Below are positions 27,704 to 35,317 of a DNA stretch of 64,000 nucleotides, piece after piece. The stretch's first letter is position 1; each line of letters starts with the position of its first letter. The notes under the pieces are model-generated. The model was not told the DNA's origin and did not search any database. It was given only the letters and a program-made list of their open reading frames with translations. This DNA is from Thermoleophilia bacterium (GTDB taxonomy: Bacteria; Actinomycetota; Thermoleophilia; Gaiellales; Gaiellaceae), in contig JADGPD010000004.1 of NCBI GenBank assembly GCA_017882615.1, positions 17,499 through 81,498 on the forward strand, read 5' to 3'. The translations under genes were made by a program, and so were the position numbers.

Positions 27704-28656
27704 AGCTTCACCGCCGCGCGCAGGCGAGCCGAGGCGGACCTGGGATTGATGGCAAGCTCGCGCGGGCTCGGACGAATGGCCTTGCGGCCCAAGAGTCGCA
27801 TCTCGGCCTCGTGCCCGCAGTTACAGATCGGGAAATCGGGCGGGCAGATACAGCCGTGCTCCTTGGCCCTCAAGAAACGCTTCACGATTCGATCCTCGAG
27901 CGAGTGGAAGCTGATCACGGCCAGGCGACCGCCGGGACGCAGCAGCTCGAGCGCGCTGGGCAGCGCGTCGGCGAGCGACTGAAGCTCGTCGTTGACCGCG
28001 ATGCGAAGCGCCTGAAAGACGCGCTTGGCCGGATGGCCTTCACCGAAGCGCGCCGGAGCCGGAATGGCGCCTCTGATCGTCTCGACCAGCTCGGAGGTGC
28101 GCGTTATCTCTTCCCTGCGCCTGCGCTCTACGATGGCGCGGGCGATCGACTTGGCGTAGCGCTCCTCGCCGAAGCGGCGGAAGATCTTCTCCAGCTCCTT
28201 GGCGCTTGTCTCGTTGACGAGATCGCGCGCCGAGTATTCCTCGGACGGATCCATGCGCATGTCCAGCGGCGCGTCGACCGCGTAGGAGAAACCGCGCTCG
28301 GGCCGGTCGATCTGCATGCTCGAGACGCCGAGGTCGAACAGGACGGCATCGGCGCGGACGCCGTTTTGGGCCAGACGCTCGAGCACGTCGGCGAAGTCGC
28401 CGTGCAGTAGACGCGCCTGAACGCCGGCTCGGCGCCGGAAGCTTTCGAAATAGGGACGCACCGAGGGATCACGGTCGATCGCGATCAGCTTTCCTTCGCC
28501 GCGCAGATCGGCCGCGAGCAGGCGCGCATGACCACCGGCGCCAAAGGTCGTGTCAACCGCCGTCTCCCCCGGGCGGATAGCGAGCAGCTCCCGCACCTCG
28601 TCGGCGAGGACGGGAACGTGGTCAGTCGCGTTGGGCTGCAAGGCGTTCGGCAGCAT
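27700..28656 (-). CDS. rsmH: 16S rRNA (cytosine(1402)-N(4))-methyltransferase
   Basis: RsmH (MraW) methylates N4 of C1402 in 16S rRNA. The opening HVPVLADEVRELLAIRPGETAVDTTFGAGGH holds the SAM-binding motif. DLGVSSMQIDRPERGFSY and the C-terminal VISFHSLEDRIVKRF are family signatures. At 318 aa it is normal. The start overlaps the end of mraZ by 35 bp, and no later start would keep HVPVL, so the overlap is probably real. Confidence 0.97.
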   Translation of the reverse strand: MLPNALQPNATDHVPVLADEVRELLAIRPGETAVDTTFGAGGHARLLAADLRGEGKLIAIDRDPSVRPYFESFRRRAGVQARLLHGDFADVLERLAQNGVRADAVLFDLGVSSMQIDRPERGFSYAVDAPLDMRMDPSEEYSARDLVNETSAKELEKIFRRFGEERYAKSIARAIVERRRREEITRTSELVETIRGAIPAPARFGEGHPAKRVFQALRIAVNDELQSLADALPSALELLRPGGRLAVISFHSLEDRIVKRFLRAKEHGCICPPDFPICNCGHEAEMRLLGRKAIRPSPRELAINPRSASARLRAAVKL

Positions 28657-29056
28657 CTTCGACGTTCTCCTCTACTTGTTTCATGTAATCCCGCCAGGCC
28701 GCGCGATCCCAGATCTCCAGGTGATCGAGAACCCCGACCACCATGACCTCGCGCGAGAAACCGGCACTCTGAATCAACGCCTGCGGCACCATCACCCTTC
28801 CCTGCCTGTCGGGAATCGCCTCGACGGTGCCCGAGAAGTAGAAGCGGTGCATCAGCCTGCTCTCGCGAGAGAGCGGATCGAGCTCGGCGAGGCGAGCCTC
28901 GATCGAGCGAGAGAACTCCTCCTTCGTATAGATGCTCAGGCAGCTGTCCATCCCGCGCGTGAGCACCAGGCCCTCGGCAAAACGGGGCCTGAACCGGGCT
29001 GGAAGCGTCAGCCGGTTCTTTTCGTCAAGAGTGTGTTCGTATTCGCCGGAAAGCAT
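28622..29056 (-). CDS. mraZ: transcriptional regulator / cell-division protein MraZ
   Basis: MraZ is a ring-forming DNA-binding protein of the AbrB-like double-barrel fold that represses its own dcw promoter in several bacteria. Two half-repeats are visible: GEYEHTLDEKNRLTLPARFR near the start and GTVEAIPDRQGRVMVPQAL around residue 75. At 144 aa it is normal. It is first in the dcw cluster. No Shine-Dalgarno sequence precedes the ATG. Three regularly spaced GTGGG boxes lie 43-67 bp upstream. Confidence 0.97.
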   Translation of the reverse strand: MLSGEYEHTLDEKNRLTLPARFRPRFAEGLVLTRGMDSCLSIYTKEEFSRSIEARLAELDPLSRESRLMHRFYFSGTVEAIPDRQGRVMVPQALIQSAGFSREVMVVGVLDHLEIWDRAAWRDYMKQVEENVEDAAERLAAQRD

Positions 29057-29074
29057 GGAATTGATCGTTTAGGT

Positions 29075-29094
29075 GGTCCACGTAGCGGTCCACG
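29075..29094 (-). repeat. 12-bp-spaced direct repeat GGTCCACG in the mraZ leader
   Basis: GGTCCACG occurs at 29075-29082 and again at 29087-29094, between the predicted mraZ transcription start and the mraZ start codon. The second copy also reads GTCCACGTGG, a near-palindrome. The spacing differs from that of the GTGGG boxes, so this may be a separate regulatory element in the leader. Confidence 0.55.
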
Positions 29095-29098
29095 TGGC

Positions 29099-29123
29099 CC
29101 CACTTTACCCCACAACTTCCCAC
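29099..29123 (-). promoter_or_regulatory. MraZ operator: three GTGGG boxes at 10-bp spacing
   Basis: On the minus strand GTGGG occurs at 29119-29123, 29109-29113 and 29099-29103, exactly one helical turn apart. MraZ is known to bind short tandem TGGG-type repeats with this kind of spacing upstream of mraZ. Weaker TTGG/TTGGG matches continue upstream to about 29144. The boxes cover the spacer and -10 of the predicted promoter, which fits autorepression by promoter occlusion. Confidence 0.75.
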
Positions 29124-29130
29124 AACGCAA
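29102..29130 (-). promoter_or_regulatory. putative mraZ/dcw promoter: TTGCGT, 17-bp spacer, TAAAGT
   Basis: On the minus strand, TTGCGT at 29125-29130 and TAAAGT at 29102-29107 are 17 bp apart. This would give a leader of about 40 nt for mraZ. The three GTGGG boxes are woven through it. Confidence 0.5.
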
Positions 29131-29292
29131 CCAAAAATTCCCAAAAAACTCGCTCCGACCGCCACCCGCGCTTCGCTCCTGCGCCGAAACCGAATCGACA
29201 GCCCCGTGTGAGGTTTGGATCGGTTCTGCTTCACCGGGGTGCGGAAAGCCTGAGTAGGCTGAAACCGGGTGGTGGGCTTGGGGTGCCCCGGG

Positions 29293-29325
29293 CGAGATTC
29301 GCAAATAGCGCGAAACGAGATTCGC
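29293..29325. repeat. 10-bp direct repeat CGAGATTCGC between mraZ and the sugar kinase gene
   Basis: CGAGATTCGC is found at 29293-29302 and 29316-29325, 23 bp apart, in the 295-bp non-coding stretch upstream of mraZ. Nearby are a small hairpin (AGCCT-GAGT-AGGCT, 29247-29260) and a GGGG-TG-CCCC hairpin (29280-29289). No known RNA family was recognised. Confidence 0.4.
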
Positions 29326-29351
29326 TCCAGTGCGCGCGGAAGAATCGGAAG

Positions 29352-30170
29352 TTAGCCGGGCAGCGTGAACTGGCGCTCGTACGGGCCGTTGCCGGTGAGC
29401 ACGGTTGCGCCGCAACGAGACGCGAGCCGAACGGCCTCGGCGACCGGCATCCCCGCGGCCAGGCCGTAGGTAAGCCCGGCAGCAAAGCAGTCGCCGCAGC
29501 CGTAGCTGTCGACGATCGGGTCCGGCGGCTCGACCGCGTCGTAGTGGCCTCCCGGCTCGAGCGTGCCGCCGGCCGCCCCCTCGGTGCGAACGACGAGGCG
29601 TGGCGGCGGATCGAGATCGCCTCGCTCATAGCGCTCCCCCGCGTCGGAGGCGCTGCCGACTATCGCGTCGAGCGCAACGCCGGCCTCCTGCAACACCTCG
29701 AGCGAGCGTGAGGCGGCGACCAGCACGCGCGCCTTACGGGCCTGGCGAACGGTCTCGGCGTCGCCGCTGACGAAATACACGCCGTCGGCGTGCTCGAGCT
29801 CGCTCCAGGGCAGATCCGGATCGTCGCCGCGCAGGGTCAACCTCTCCCCCACAACCGTGATCGTTCGCTCGCCGTCGTCGTCCACGAAGGTGACCCCGTA
29901 GCGCTGCGGCTGGTCGATCTCGTGGGCGATCACCTGGACGTGCTGCGCCTCGAGCTTTTCCCTCGCTTGGCGGCCGCGCTCGTCGGCGCCAAAGGTGGTG
30001 AAGATCATCGCGTCGCCTGCGAGATTCGCGAGTTGAACGGCAGCCACCGCGCCGCCACCGGCCGCATCCGCCCAGCCGCGACTGGCGTGCACTATCTCGC
30101 CCTGCGCGGGCACGCGGGAAACGTGCAGGAAATCGATCCACTCGACATGACCGACGACGGCGAGGCGCAC
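29352..30170 (-). CDS. PfkB-family carbohydrate kinase (272 aa)
   Basis: Ribokinase/PfkB-type sugar kinase. The C-terminal ATP/anion-hole signature is VDSYGCGDCFAAGLTYG (about residues 216-232), with the catalytic Asp in GCGD. The N-terminal sugar-binding region includes GGGAVAAVQLANL and TTFGADERG. The substrate is not evident; short PfkB proteins of this type include nucleoside, adenosine and fructose-phosphate kinases. GTG is the start, supported by a TAGGCT box 7 nt upstream. It lies between the dcw cluster and a divergent membrane-protein gene. Confidence 0.88.
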   Translation of the reverse strand: MRLAVVGHVEWIDFLHVSRVPAQGEIVHASRGWADAAGGGAVAAVQLANLAGDAMIFTTFGADERGRQAREKLEAQHVQVIAHEIDQPQRYGVTFVDDDGERTITVVGERLTLRGDDPDLPWSELEHADGVYFVSGDAETVRQARKARVLVAASRSLEVLQEAGVALDAIVGSASDAGERYERGDLDPPPRLVVRTEGAAGGTLEPGGHYDAVEPPDPIVDSYGCGDCFAAGLTYGLAAGMPVAEAVRLASRCGATVLTGNGPYERQFTLPG

Positions 30171-30177
30171 AACGGAG

Positions 30178-30183
30178 AGCCTA
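30178..30183 (-). promoter_or_regulatory. putative -10 box (TAGGCT) of the PfkB-family gene
   Basis: TAGGCT lies 7 nt before the GTG start at 30170, consistent with a leaderless transcript. Confidence 0.45.
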
Positions 30184-30333
30184 CCGGCTGAGGGAGAAAT
30201 GCCCGCATCATCGAGCGGGCGTTCAAGCCGCCCGATCGCGGCGCCGAGAAACTGAGCGAGCCGGTAGCCACCCTCGCGATTATCGAAAGGCCAGCAGATC
30301 CCACGAATCGGAAAACGCGCCCGCTGGATAGGA

Positions 30334-30903
30334 GTGGCCGCGCTGAGCGGTGCGCTGGCACTGCAGGCCGCGATCGTATTAACCGCCGCGCTGCGAGGTG
30401 GCTCTTCGTCCTACAACGGCTCCCGCTCGGTGCTTCTCTCGCATCAGCATCACTTCTCCGACGTGGCGGTGGTCGCGAGCCTGAACATCGCCTGGCTGGT
30501 GGCGATCTCGATGCTCGCCTGGCCAATCGCGCGGCTCTGGAGCTGGGGAATCCACGACACCTGGGATCGCCCGGGCGTGAACGCCGCCGCCCGCATCGTC
30601 TACCCACTTGTCGCCGTCTGCCTGCTGATCGGGCTGTGGTGGGTCTTCTCGGAGCAGGCCCGCGCGCTCGACGCTCGACTCGTCTCACACTGGGCGCTGT
30701 TTGCCACACTCGTGCACGGAACGCCGGAGCTGGGCGGCTTGCTCCTTCCGCTCGCGGCGGCGGCGAGCTGCATTGTCGCGCCGGCCACCAAGCCGGGCCG
30801 CCTGCTTCTGCGGGCCGTCTTGGTGTCAATTCCGCTCGTTCTCGTCGCGGCGTTTGTCGAGGTCTACCTGACGCCGCATCTGCTTATCCCGCTGCAAGCT
30901 TGA
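30334..30903 (+). CDS. SpoIIM-like (DUF95) integral membrane protein
   Basis: A 189-aa membrane protein with four or five helices (about residues 2-20, 45-65, 88-105, 130-150 and 160-180). The phrases VHGTPELGGLLLPLAAAAS and LVAAFVEVYLTPHLL resemble the HGxxEL and EAFxTP segments of stage II sporulation protein M-like proteins, which occur widely in non-sporulating bacteria with unknown function. The frame opens only after a stop at 30265, and the GTG at 30334 is the only start codon before the first helix. The leader is short and there is no clear ribosome site. Confidence 0.7.
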   Translation: MAALSGALALQAAIVLTAALRGGSSSYNGSRSVLLSHQHHFSDVAVVASLNIAWLVAISMLAWPIARLWSWGIHDTWDRPGVNAAARIVYPLVAVCLLIGLWWVFSEQARALDARLVSHWALFATLVHGTPELGGLLLPLAAAASCIVAPATKPGRLLLRAVLVSIPLVLVAAFVEVYLTPHLLIPLQA

Positions 30904-30953
30904 GCTTGGCGCCGCTCAGCCGGGCTTGCGCGACAACGGCTTGAAGTTGGAAC

Positions 30954-32162
30954 ATGGACGCTATGAGCAAGCCCGTCAGTGCGGTCGTCGCCGGTCACAT
31001 CTGCCTGGACGTGATCCCCATTCTCGATCCCTTGACGGAGGATTCCTTCCGTGCGAACTTTCGCCCCGGCCGCTTGATCGAGGCCGGGGCCGCGCTGCTC
31101 TCGACCGGTGGGCCTGTGTCCAACGCCGGTCTCGCCCTGCACATCCTCGGAGTACCGACCAGGCTCGTCGCCAAAGTGGGCGCCGACCCCTTCGGGGGAA
31201 TCGTCCGCGAGATCGTCGAGTCCTACGGGAGCGGACTCTCGGACGGGCTGAGAGTGGACGCCGCGACCTCGACTCCCTACTCGGTGATCATCAGCCCGCC
31301 CGGCGTCGATCGCCTCTTCCTGCACCACCCCGGAGCAGCCGGCTCCTTCGGTGCGGAGGACATCGATTTCGCGCTGCTCGAGCGCTCGACGCTCTTCCAC
31401 TTCGGTTATCCGCCGCTAATGCAGCGTATGTATCGAGACGGCGGGCGCGAGCTGGTCGAGTTGTTCAAGCGGGCGCGGGCTACCGGAGTGACCACGTCGC
31501 TCGATATGAGCTATCCCGACCCGAGCTCGGAGAGCGGCCGGGTTGACTGGCGAGAAATCCTCGAAGCTGTGCTTCCTTTCGTCGACGTCTTCGCACCCAG
31601 CCTCGACGAGCTTCTGTTCATGCTGCGACGGCATCTTTTCGAGGAGCTGTCGCGGCAGCGGTTGCCGGAGGGCACGACCCAGCCAGCGCTTCTACACGAG
31701 CTCGGTGAGGAGTTGACAGAGCTTGGCGTAGGCATCGCAGCGATCAAGCTGGGCGAGCGCGGTCTCTATCTCAGAACGGGAACGCCGGAACGGATTGCCA
31801 CCCTCGGCCGAGCCCGTCCTTCAGACCCGGGCGCCTGGGCCGAAAAGGAGCTATGGGCTCCGTGCTTCGAGGTCGACGTCGCCGGCACCACCGGAGCGGG
31901 AGACGCGACCGTTGCCGGGCTGCTGGCCGCACTCCTGCGCGATCTCGACGCCGAGAGCGCACTCACAGCCGCGGTCGCCGTCGGGGCTTGCAATGTCGAA
32001 AGAACGGATGCACTGAGCGGCCTACGGAGCTGGGAGGAAACGCTCGCGCGAGTGCGCTCCGACTGGCGCCGCCTCCCGCTTGAGCTGGACGATCCCGACC
32101 GGCGATGGGACAGACGCAGCCAAGTCTGGGTCCGGAACTCTGAGGATGGCCGCGCGCGCTAG
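30954..32162 (+). CDS. PfkB-family carbohydrate kinase (402 aa)
   Basis: A larger PfkB/ribokinase-type kinase. It has the N-terminal GHICLDVIP opening, the sugar-site STGGPVSNAGLALHILG block (about residue 58) and the C-terminal GTTGAGDATVAGLLAALL signature (about residues 305-322) with the catalytic Asp. The C-terminal tail after about residue 340 is longer than usual and ends DRRWDRRSQVWV. ATG at 30963 is an alternative start three codons in. The substrate is unknown. It lies on the plus strand upstream of ogt, 31 bp apart from it, so cotranscription is possible. Confidence 0.88.
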   Translation: MDAMSKPVSAVVAGHICLDVIPILDPLTEDSFRANFRPGRLIEAGAALLSTGGPVSNAGLALHILGVPTRLVAKVGADPFGGIVREIVESYGSGLSDGLRVDAATSTPYSVIISPPGVDRLFLHHPGAAGSFGAEDIDFALLERSTLFHFGYPPLMQRMYRDGGRELVELFKRARATGVTTSLDMSYPDPSSESGRVDWREILEAVLPFVDVFAPSLDELLFMLRRHLFEELSRQRLPEGTTQPALLHELGEELTELGVGIAAIKLGERGLYLRTGTPERIATLGRARPSDPGAWAEKELWAPCFEVDVAGTTGAGDATVAGLLAALLRDLDAESALTAAVAVGACNVERTDALSGLRSWEETLARVRSDWRRLPLELDDPDRRWDRRSQVWVRNSEDGRAR

Positions 32163-32193
32163 AGTCGTTCCTATCGAATCGGGAGGGGGCACG

Positions 32194-32745
32194 ATGGCTA
32201 TCCAGGTCGAAAACGAGCGCCGGGAAGAGACTTTCAAGGGGTTGCAAAGCAGGGAACAAGCATCTATACACACACCGCTCGGCCCGCTCGTAATCGAGGC
32301 GTCCGAGCGAGGACTGATGCACATCTACCTCGCCCCGTCGGGCGAAGAAGCGTCAGGACACGAGCCGGCGCCGGACAGCGTTCTCGCCGAAGCCGTTCGT
32401 CAGCTCGAGCAGTACTTCGCCGGCAGCCGTCGCGACTTCGATCTTCCGTTCGAGATCGAAGGGAGCGAGTTTGAGCGCCGCGTGCTCGAAGAGCTGGCCC
32501 ACGTCCCTTACGGCACAACCGTCAGCTACGGAGAGCTCGCGGCCATCGCCGGCTATCCGGGCGCGGCACGCGCCGTCGGTAGCGTGATGCGCAACAACCA
32601 GCTGATGATCGTTCTGCCCTGCCACCGCGTGATCGGCGCCGACGGGTCGCTCCGCGGCTACGGCGGACTCGGTTGCGGGCTCGACAACAAGCGCTGGCTG
32701 CTCGAGCTCGAGGGCGCCAGCCCTCAGCCGTCCAGCAGCCGGTAA
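32194..32745 (+). CDS. ogt: methylated-DNA--protein-cysteine methyltransferase
   Basis: A suicide repair protein that takes the alkyl group from O6-alkylguanine onto its own cysteine. The active-site motif VLPCHRVIGADGSLRGYGGG is matched as LPCHRVIGADGSLRGYGGLG, preceded by PYGTTVSYGELAAIAGYPGA (helix-turn-helix) and the Asn hinge NN. The ATG at 32194 has a very strong GGGAGGGGG ribosome site 4 nt before it, so upstream in-frame starts are not used (183 aa). Its 3' end overlaps the convergent regulator gene by 22 bp. Confidence 0.95.
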   Translation: MAIQVENERREETFKGLQSREQASIHTPLGPLVIEASERGLMHIYLAPSGEEASGHEPAPDSVLAEAVRQLEQYFAGSRRDFDLPFEIEGSEFERRVLEELAHVPYGTTVSYGELAAIAGYPGAARAVGSVMRNNQLMIVLPCHRVIGADGSLRGYGGLGCGLDNKRWLLELEGASPQPSSSR

Positions 32746-33422
32746 CCCACTCCCCACTCGTTGATCACGAAGGGGCCCGCGCCGGGGCGCGCGAGCTTGC
32801 GGCGAAGGCGCGAAGCGTGCGAGTCGACCGTGCGCGTGCGCCCGATCGAGCGGAAGCCCCAGACCTCCCGAAGTAATTCCTCTTTCGAGAAGACGCGATG
32901 AGGCGCGCCGGCCAGCTTGACCAGCAGCTCGAATTCCTTGGCGGCGAGAAAGACGCGCTCGCCCGCCACCGTCACCCGGCGCGTCTGCCGATCGAGCTCG
33001 ATCTCGCCGGCGACCAGACGCTGGCGCGCGTCGGGAGCGGCGCGACGCAGCACGGCGCGGATTCGGGCGACCAGCTCCTGATGGTGGAAGGGCTGGGTCA
33101 GATAGTCGTCGCAACCGCGCTCGAAGGCTTGAACCCGATCGACAGCATCCGAGTCGGTGCCGCCGAGCACGATCACCGGCACCTCGCGGTTCCAGCTCCG
33201 GCCCGGCTCGCCTTCGCGCAGGCGCCTGCAGAGCTCCGCGGCGGAGGCATCGGGTAGCTCGTTCCCGACCAGTACGAGATCGGGCAAGGCCTGCTCCGCC
33301 AGAGTCAACGCCTCGGCGCCGGCGCGGGCCTCGACCACCGCGAAGCCCGCGACCGAGAGCTGGCGCTCGAGCAGGCCGCGAAACTGGGGCTCTGGCTCGG
33401 CGAGAAGGACTGCTGCGCTCAT
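32724..33422 (-). CDS. OmpR-family response regulator with a degenerate receiver domain
   Basis: A 232-aa protein with a receiver domain (1-120) and an OmpR-type winged helix (about 130-230, including LVKLAGAPHRVFSKEELLREVWGF and VDSHASRLRRKL). The receiver has lost its phosphorylation chemistry. The phospho-Asp position reads DLVLVGNELPD, with Gly where LLD is expected. The acidic pair reads AEPEP, the switch Thr is Gly (LGGTD), and the invariant Lys is Gln (DYLTQPF). It is therefore expected to work without phosphorylation. No histidine kinase is adjacent. A TAGCGT box 7 nt before the ATG suggests a leaderless mRNA. Confidence 0.92.
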   Translation of the reverse strand: MSAAVLLAEPEPQFRGLLERQLSVAGFAVVEARAGAEALTLAEQALPDLVLVGNELPDASAAELCRRLREGEPGRSWNREVPVIVLGGTDSDAVDRVQAFERGCDDYLTQPFHHQELVARIRAVLRRAAPDARQRLVAGEIELDRQTRRVTVAGERVFLAAKEFELLVKLAGAPHRVFSKEELLREVWGFRSIGRTRTVDSHASRLRRKLARPGAGPFVINEWGVGYRLLDG

Positions 33423-33429
33423 GTAGGCG

Positions 33430-33435
33430 ACGCTA
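33430..33435 (-). promoter_or_regulatory. putative -10 box (TAGCGT) of the atypical regulator
   Basis: TANNNT hexamer 7 nt upstream of the ATG at 33422. Confidence 0.4.
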
Positions 33436-33543
33436 ACAGGTCGAGAAACGCGTGAATAGTGTCTCTTCCAGCCCTTTTTACGGCGGAATCGTGACGGGCT
33501 TTCCCCAACCGTCCGGCGCGGTCGAGGCGCGCCGAGACATCGT

Positions 33544-35211
33544 TCAGAGGCGTCCGGAGCGAATCACGCCCCAGAGCAACCAGAGACCGAGCACGCCCGA
33601 GAGCACGAAGCCGCCCACCGAGATGACGTTGACGCCGAGCGCCTTCGGGCCGGTGTGGGCAAAGATGCCGATCAGGCTCGAGCCGAGCAATCCGCCCATC
33701 ACGATGAAGGCGATCACGAGCCGGTTGAAGGCGACCGAGACCTGGTGGACCGCCTCCTCCAGGCCCTTGTGCACGAAGCCGATCTCGAGCCGCCCCTCGC
33801 GGGTCTGGGTGAGAACGCCGTGCAGAATGTCCGGCAGCTCGCGCCCGATCCGCACCAGCTCGACGCCGTCGCGGTGCGCACGCCGAACGACTCTTTCGGG
33901 ACTGAAGCGCCGGCGCACGAGATCGCGGGCGTAGGGCTTGGCGATCTCGAACACGTTGAAGTCGGGGGTCAGCTCGACCCCGACCGCCGCGAGAGTCGCC
34001 AGCGCCTTGTCGAGCAGGAGAAAGCGCGTCGGCAGTCTCAGATTGAGCGAGTAGATCATCGTGAAGACCTCTCTGATCACCTGCATCGGATCGATCTCGG
34101 CCAGGCTCGCTCCTTGGTAGCGGTAGTAGCTCTCGCGCAGCTCCAGCGCGAACTCCTGCTCGCGGGCGGGCGGACAGCGCACGCCCAGCTCGTAGAGGCG
34201 CTGCGGCAGCGCATCGACGTTCTCGACGGCGGCGTCGATGAACAGGCGGGTCAGCCGGCCCATGTCCTCGTCCGAGAGCCGTCCGACGATTCCGAAATCG
34301 ACCAGCCCGATCTCGTCCACGTTGCCCAGCACGAGGATGTTGGCCGGATGCGGATCGCCGTGGAAGGCGCCGTGCTTGAAGATCATCTCCATCCAGGTCT
34401 TGGCGGCCCTGTTGGCCAGTGTGCGCCGATCGTCGCTTGACAGTTCGTCGCCGAGATCGGCCAACTGCGTCCCCTCCAGGAACTCGAGCGTGAGCACACG
34501 CGAGCGCGTGTACGTCCAGTAGATGCGCGGGACGCGAACGTGCGAGTCAGAGGCAAACTGGCGCCGCAGCATGTCGGCGTTTCTGCCTTCCTGGTGGTAA
34601 TCGAGCTCGCGGCGGATCGAGCGGGCGAACTCGTCAACCACGGCTCGCACGTCGACGAAGTCGAGGGCTCGCACGCGCTCCTTGAGAATACGAGCGGCCT
34701 GGTAGAGCAGGCTCAGATCCGACTCGATCTGCTCGGGCGCGCCCGGGCGCTGCACCTTGACGGCGACCGCGTGGCCGTTCGGCAGCACGGCTCTGTGCAC
34801 CTGCCCGATCGAGGCCGCCGCCACCGGCTGTTCGTCGAACTCGAGGAAGAGTCGCTCCAGCGACTGGTCGAAGTCTTCCTGAATGACGCGCCGCACCTCG
34901 CTGAAGGCGAACGGCTTGACATCGTCTTGCAGTGCGCGCAACTCGCTGATCACGTCGGGCGGAAGCACGTCCGGTCGCATCGAGAGCAGCTGACCGAACT
35001 TGACGAAGGTCGGGCCGAGCTCCTCGAGCATCGCGCGTAGATGCCGGCCTCGCTCCGAGACGACCGACTCGTCGAGGCGCAGCTTCCGTCGCCCGGGAAT
35101 GAGGTCGCCAAGGTGGTGGCGGGCGAGCAGGTAGCCGAAGCCGTGCCGAACCGCGACCTGCGCGATCTCCGACAGGCGACCGAGATTGCTCGCGGTTGGA
35201 TGCGCGGCCAT
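33544..35211 (-). CDS. ABC1/AarF/UbiB-family atypical kinase
   Basis: A 555-aa UbiB-like protein kinase-like ATPase. It shows the KxGQ motif (VKFGQLLSMRPDVLP, about residue 70), the Ala-rich nucleotide loop AAASIGQVHRA, the catalytic-lysine strand VAVKVQRPG, and HGDPHPANILV plus LVDFGIVGRL for metal binding. Two C-terminal membrane helices (about 505-550) anchor it. In proteobacteria the family supports ubiquinone synthesis; in actinobacteria the role is not established and may concern isoprenoid lipids or quinones. The gene stands alone, with CAAACT 6 nt before the ATG as a possible -10. Confidence 0.93.
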   Translation of the reverse strand: MAAHPTASNLGRLSEIAQVAVRHGFGYLLARHHLGDLIPGRRKLRLDESVVSERGRHLRAMLEELGPTFVKFGQLLSMRPDVLPPDVISELRALQDDVKPFAFSEVRRVIQEDFDQSLERLFLEFDEQPVAAASIGQVHRAVLPNGHAVAVKVQRPGAPEQIESDLSLLYQAARILKERVRALDFVDVRAVVDEFARSIRRELDYHQEGRNADMLRRQFASDSHVRVPRIYWTYTRSRVLTLEFLEGTQLADLGDELSSDDRRTLANRAAKTWMEMIFKHGAFHGDPHPANILVLGNVDEIGLVDFGIVGRLSDEDMGRLTRLFIDAAVENVDALPQRLYELGVRCPPAREQEFALELRESYYRYQGASLAEIDPMQVIREVFTMIYSLNLRLPTRFLLLDKALATLAAVGVELTPDFNVFEIAKPYARDLVRRRFSPERVVRRAHRDGVELVRIGRELPDILHGVLTQTREGRLEIGFVHKGLEEAVHQVSVAFNRLVIAFIVMGGLLGSSLIGIFAHTGPKALGVNVISVGGFVLSGVLGLWLLWGVIRSGRL

Positions 35212-35244
35212 GCTGGCAGTTTGACAGGAAGAGCCGCGCGCATG

Positions 35245-35268
35245 CGACCAAAAAGAGCTTTTCGGTCG
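35245..35268 (-). terminator. hairpin terminator after the secDF / phasin-like / DUF2156 unit
   Basis: Arms at 35245-35255 and 35258-35268 pair over 11 positions with one A-C mismatch, and A/T-rich tracts sit inside the stem. It lies between the end of the DUF2156 gene (35318) and the start of the ABC1 kinase gene (35211). Confidence 0.45.
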
Positions 35269-35317
35269 GAAGACGCAGCCAGGATCGTCAAGCCCGAAGG
35301 CCTGGCGGAATGAAGCC

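Noticed and set aside
29200..29300. SAM-IV-like riboswitch suggested by GGGGTGCCCCGGG
   Set aside because: Only that short GC palindrome resembles it; the conserved core and neighbouring helices are absent and no methionine gene follows.
30171..30333. Coding sequence before the SpoIIM-like gene
   Set aside because: The frame is open only from 30268 and lacks any start codon before the GTG at 30334.
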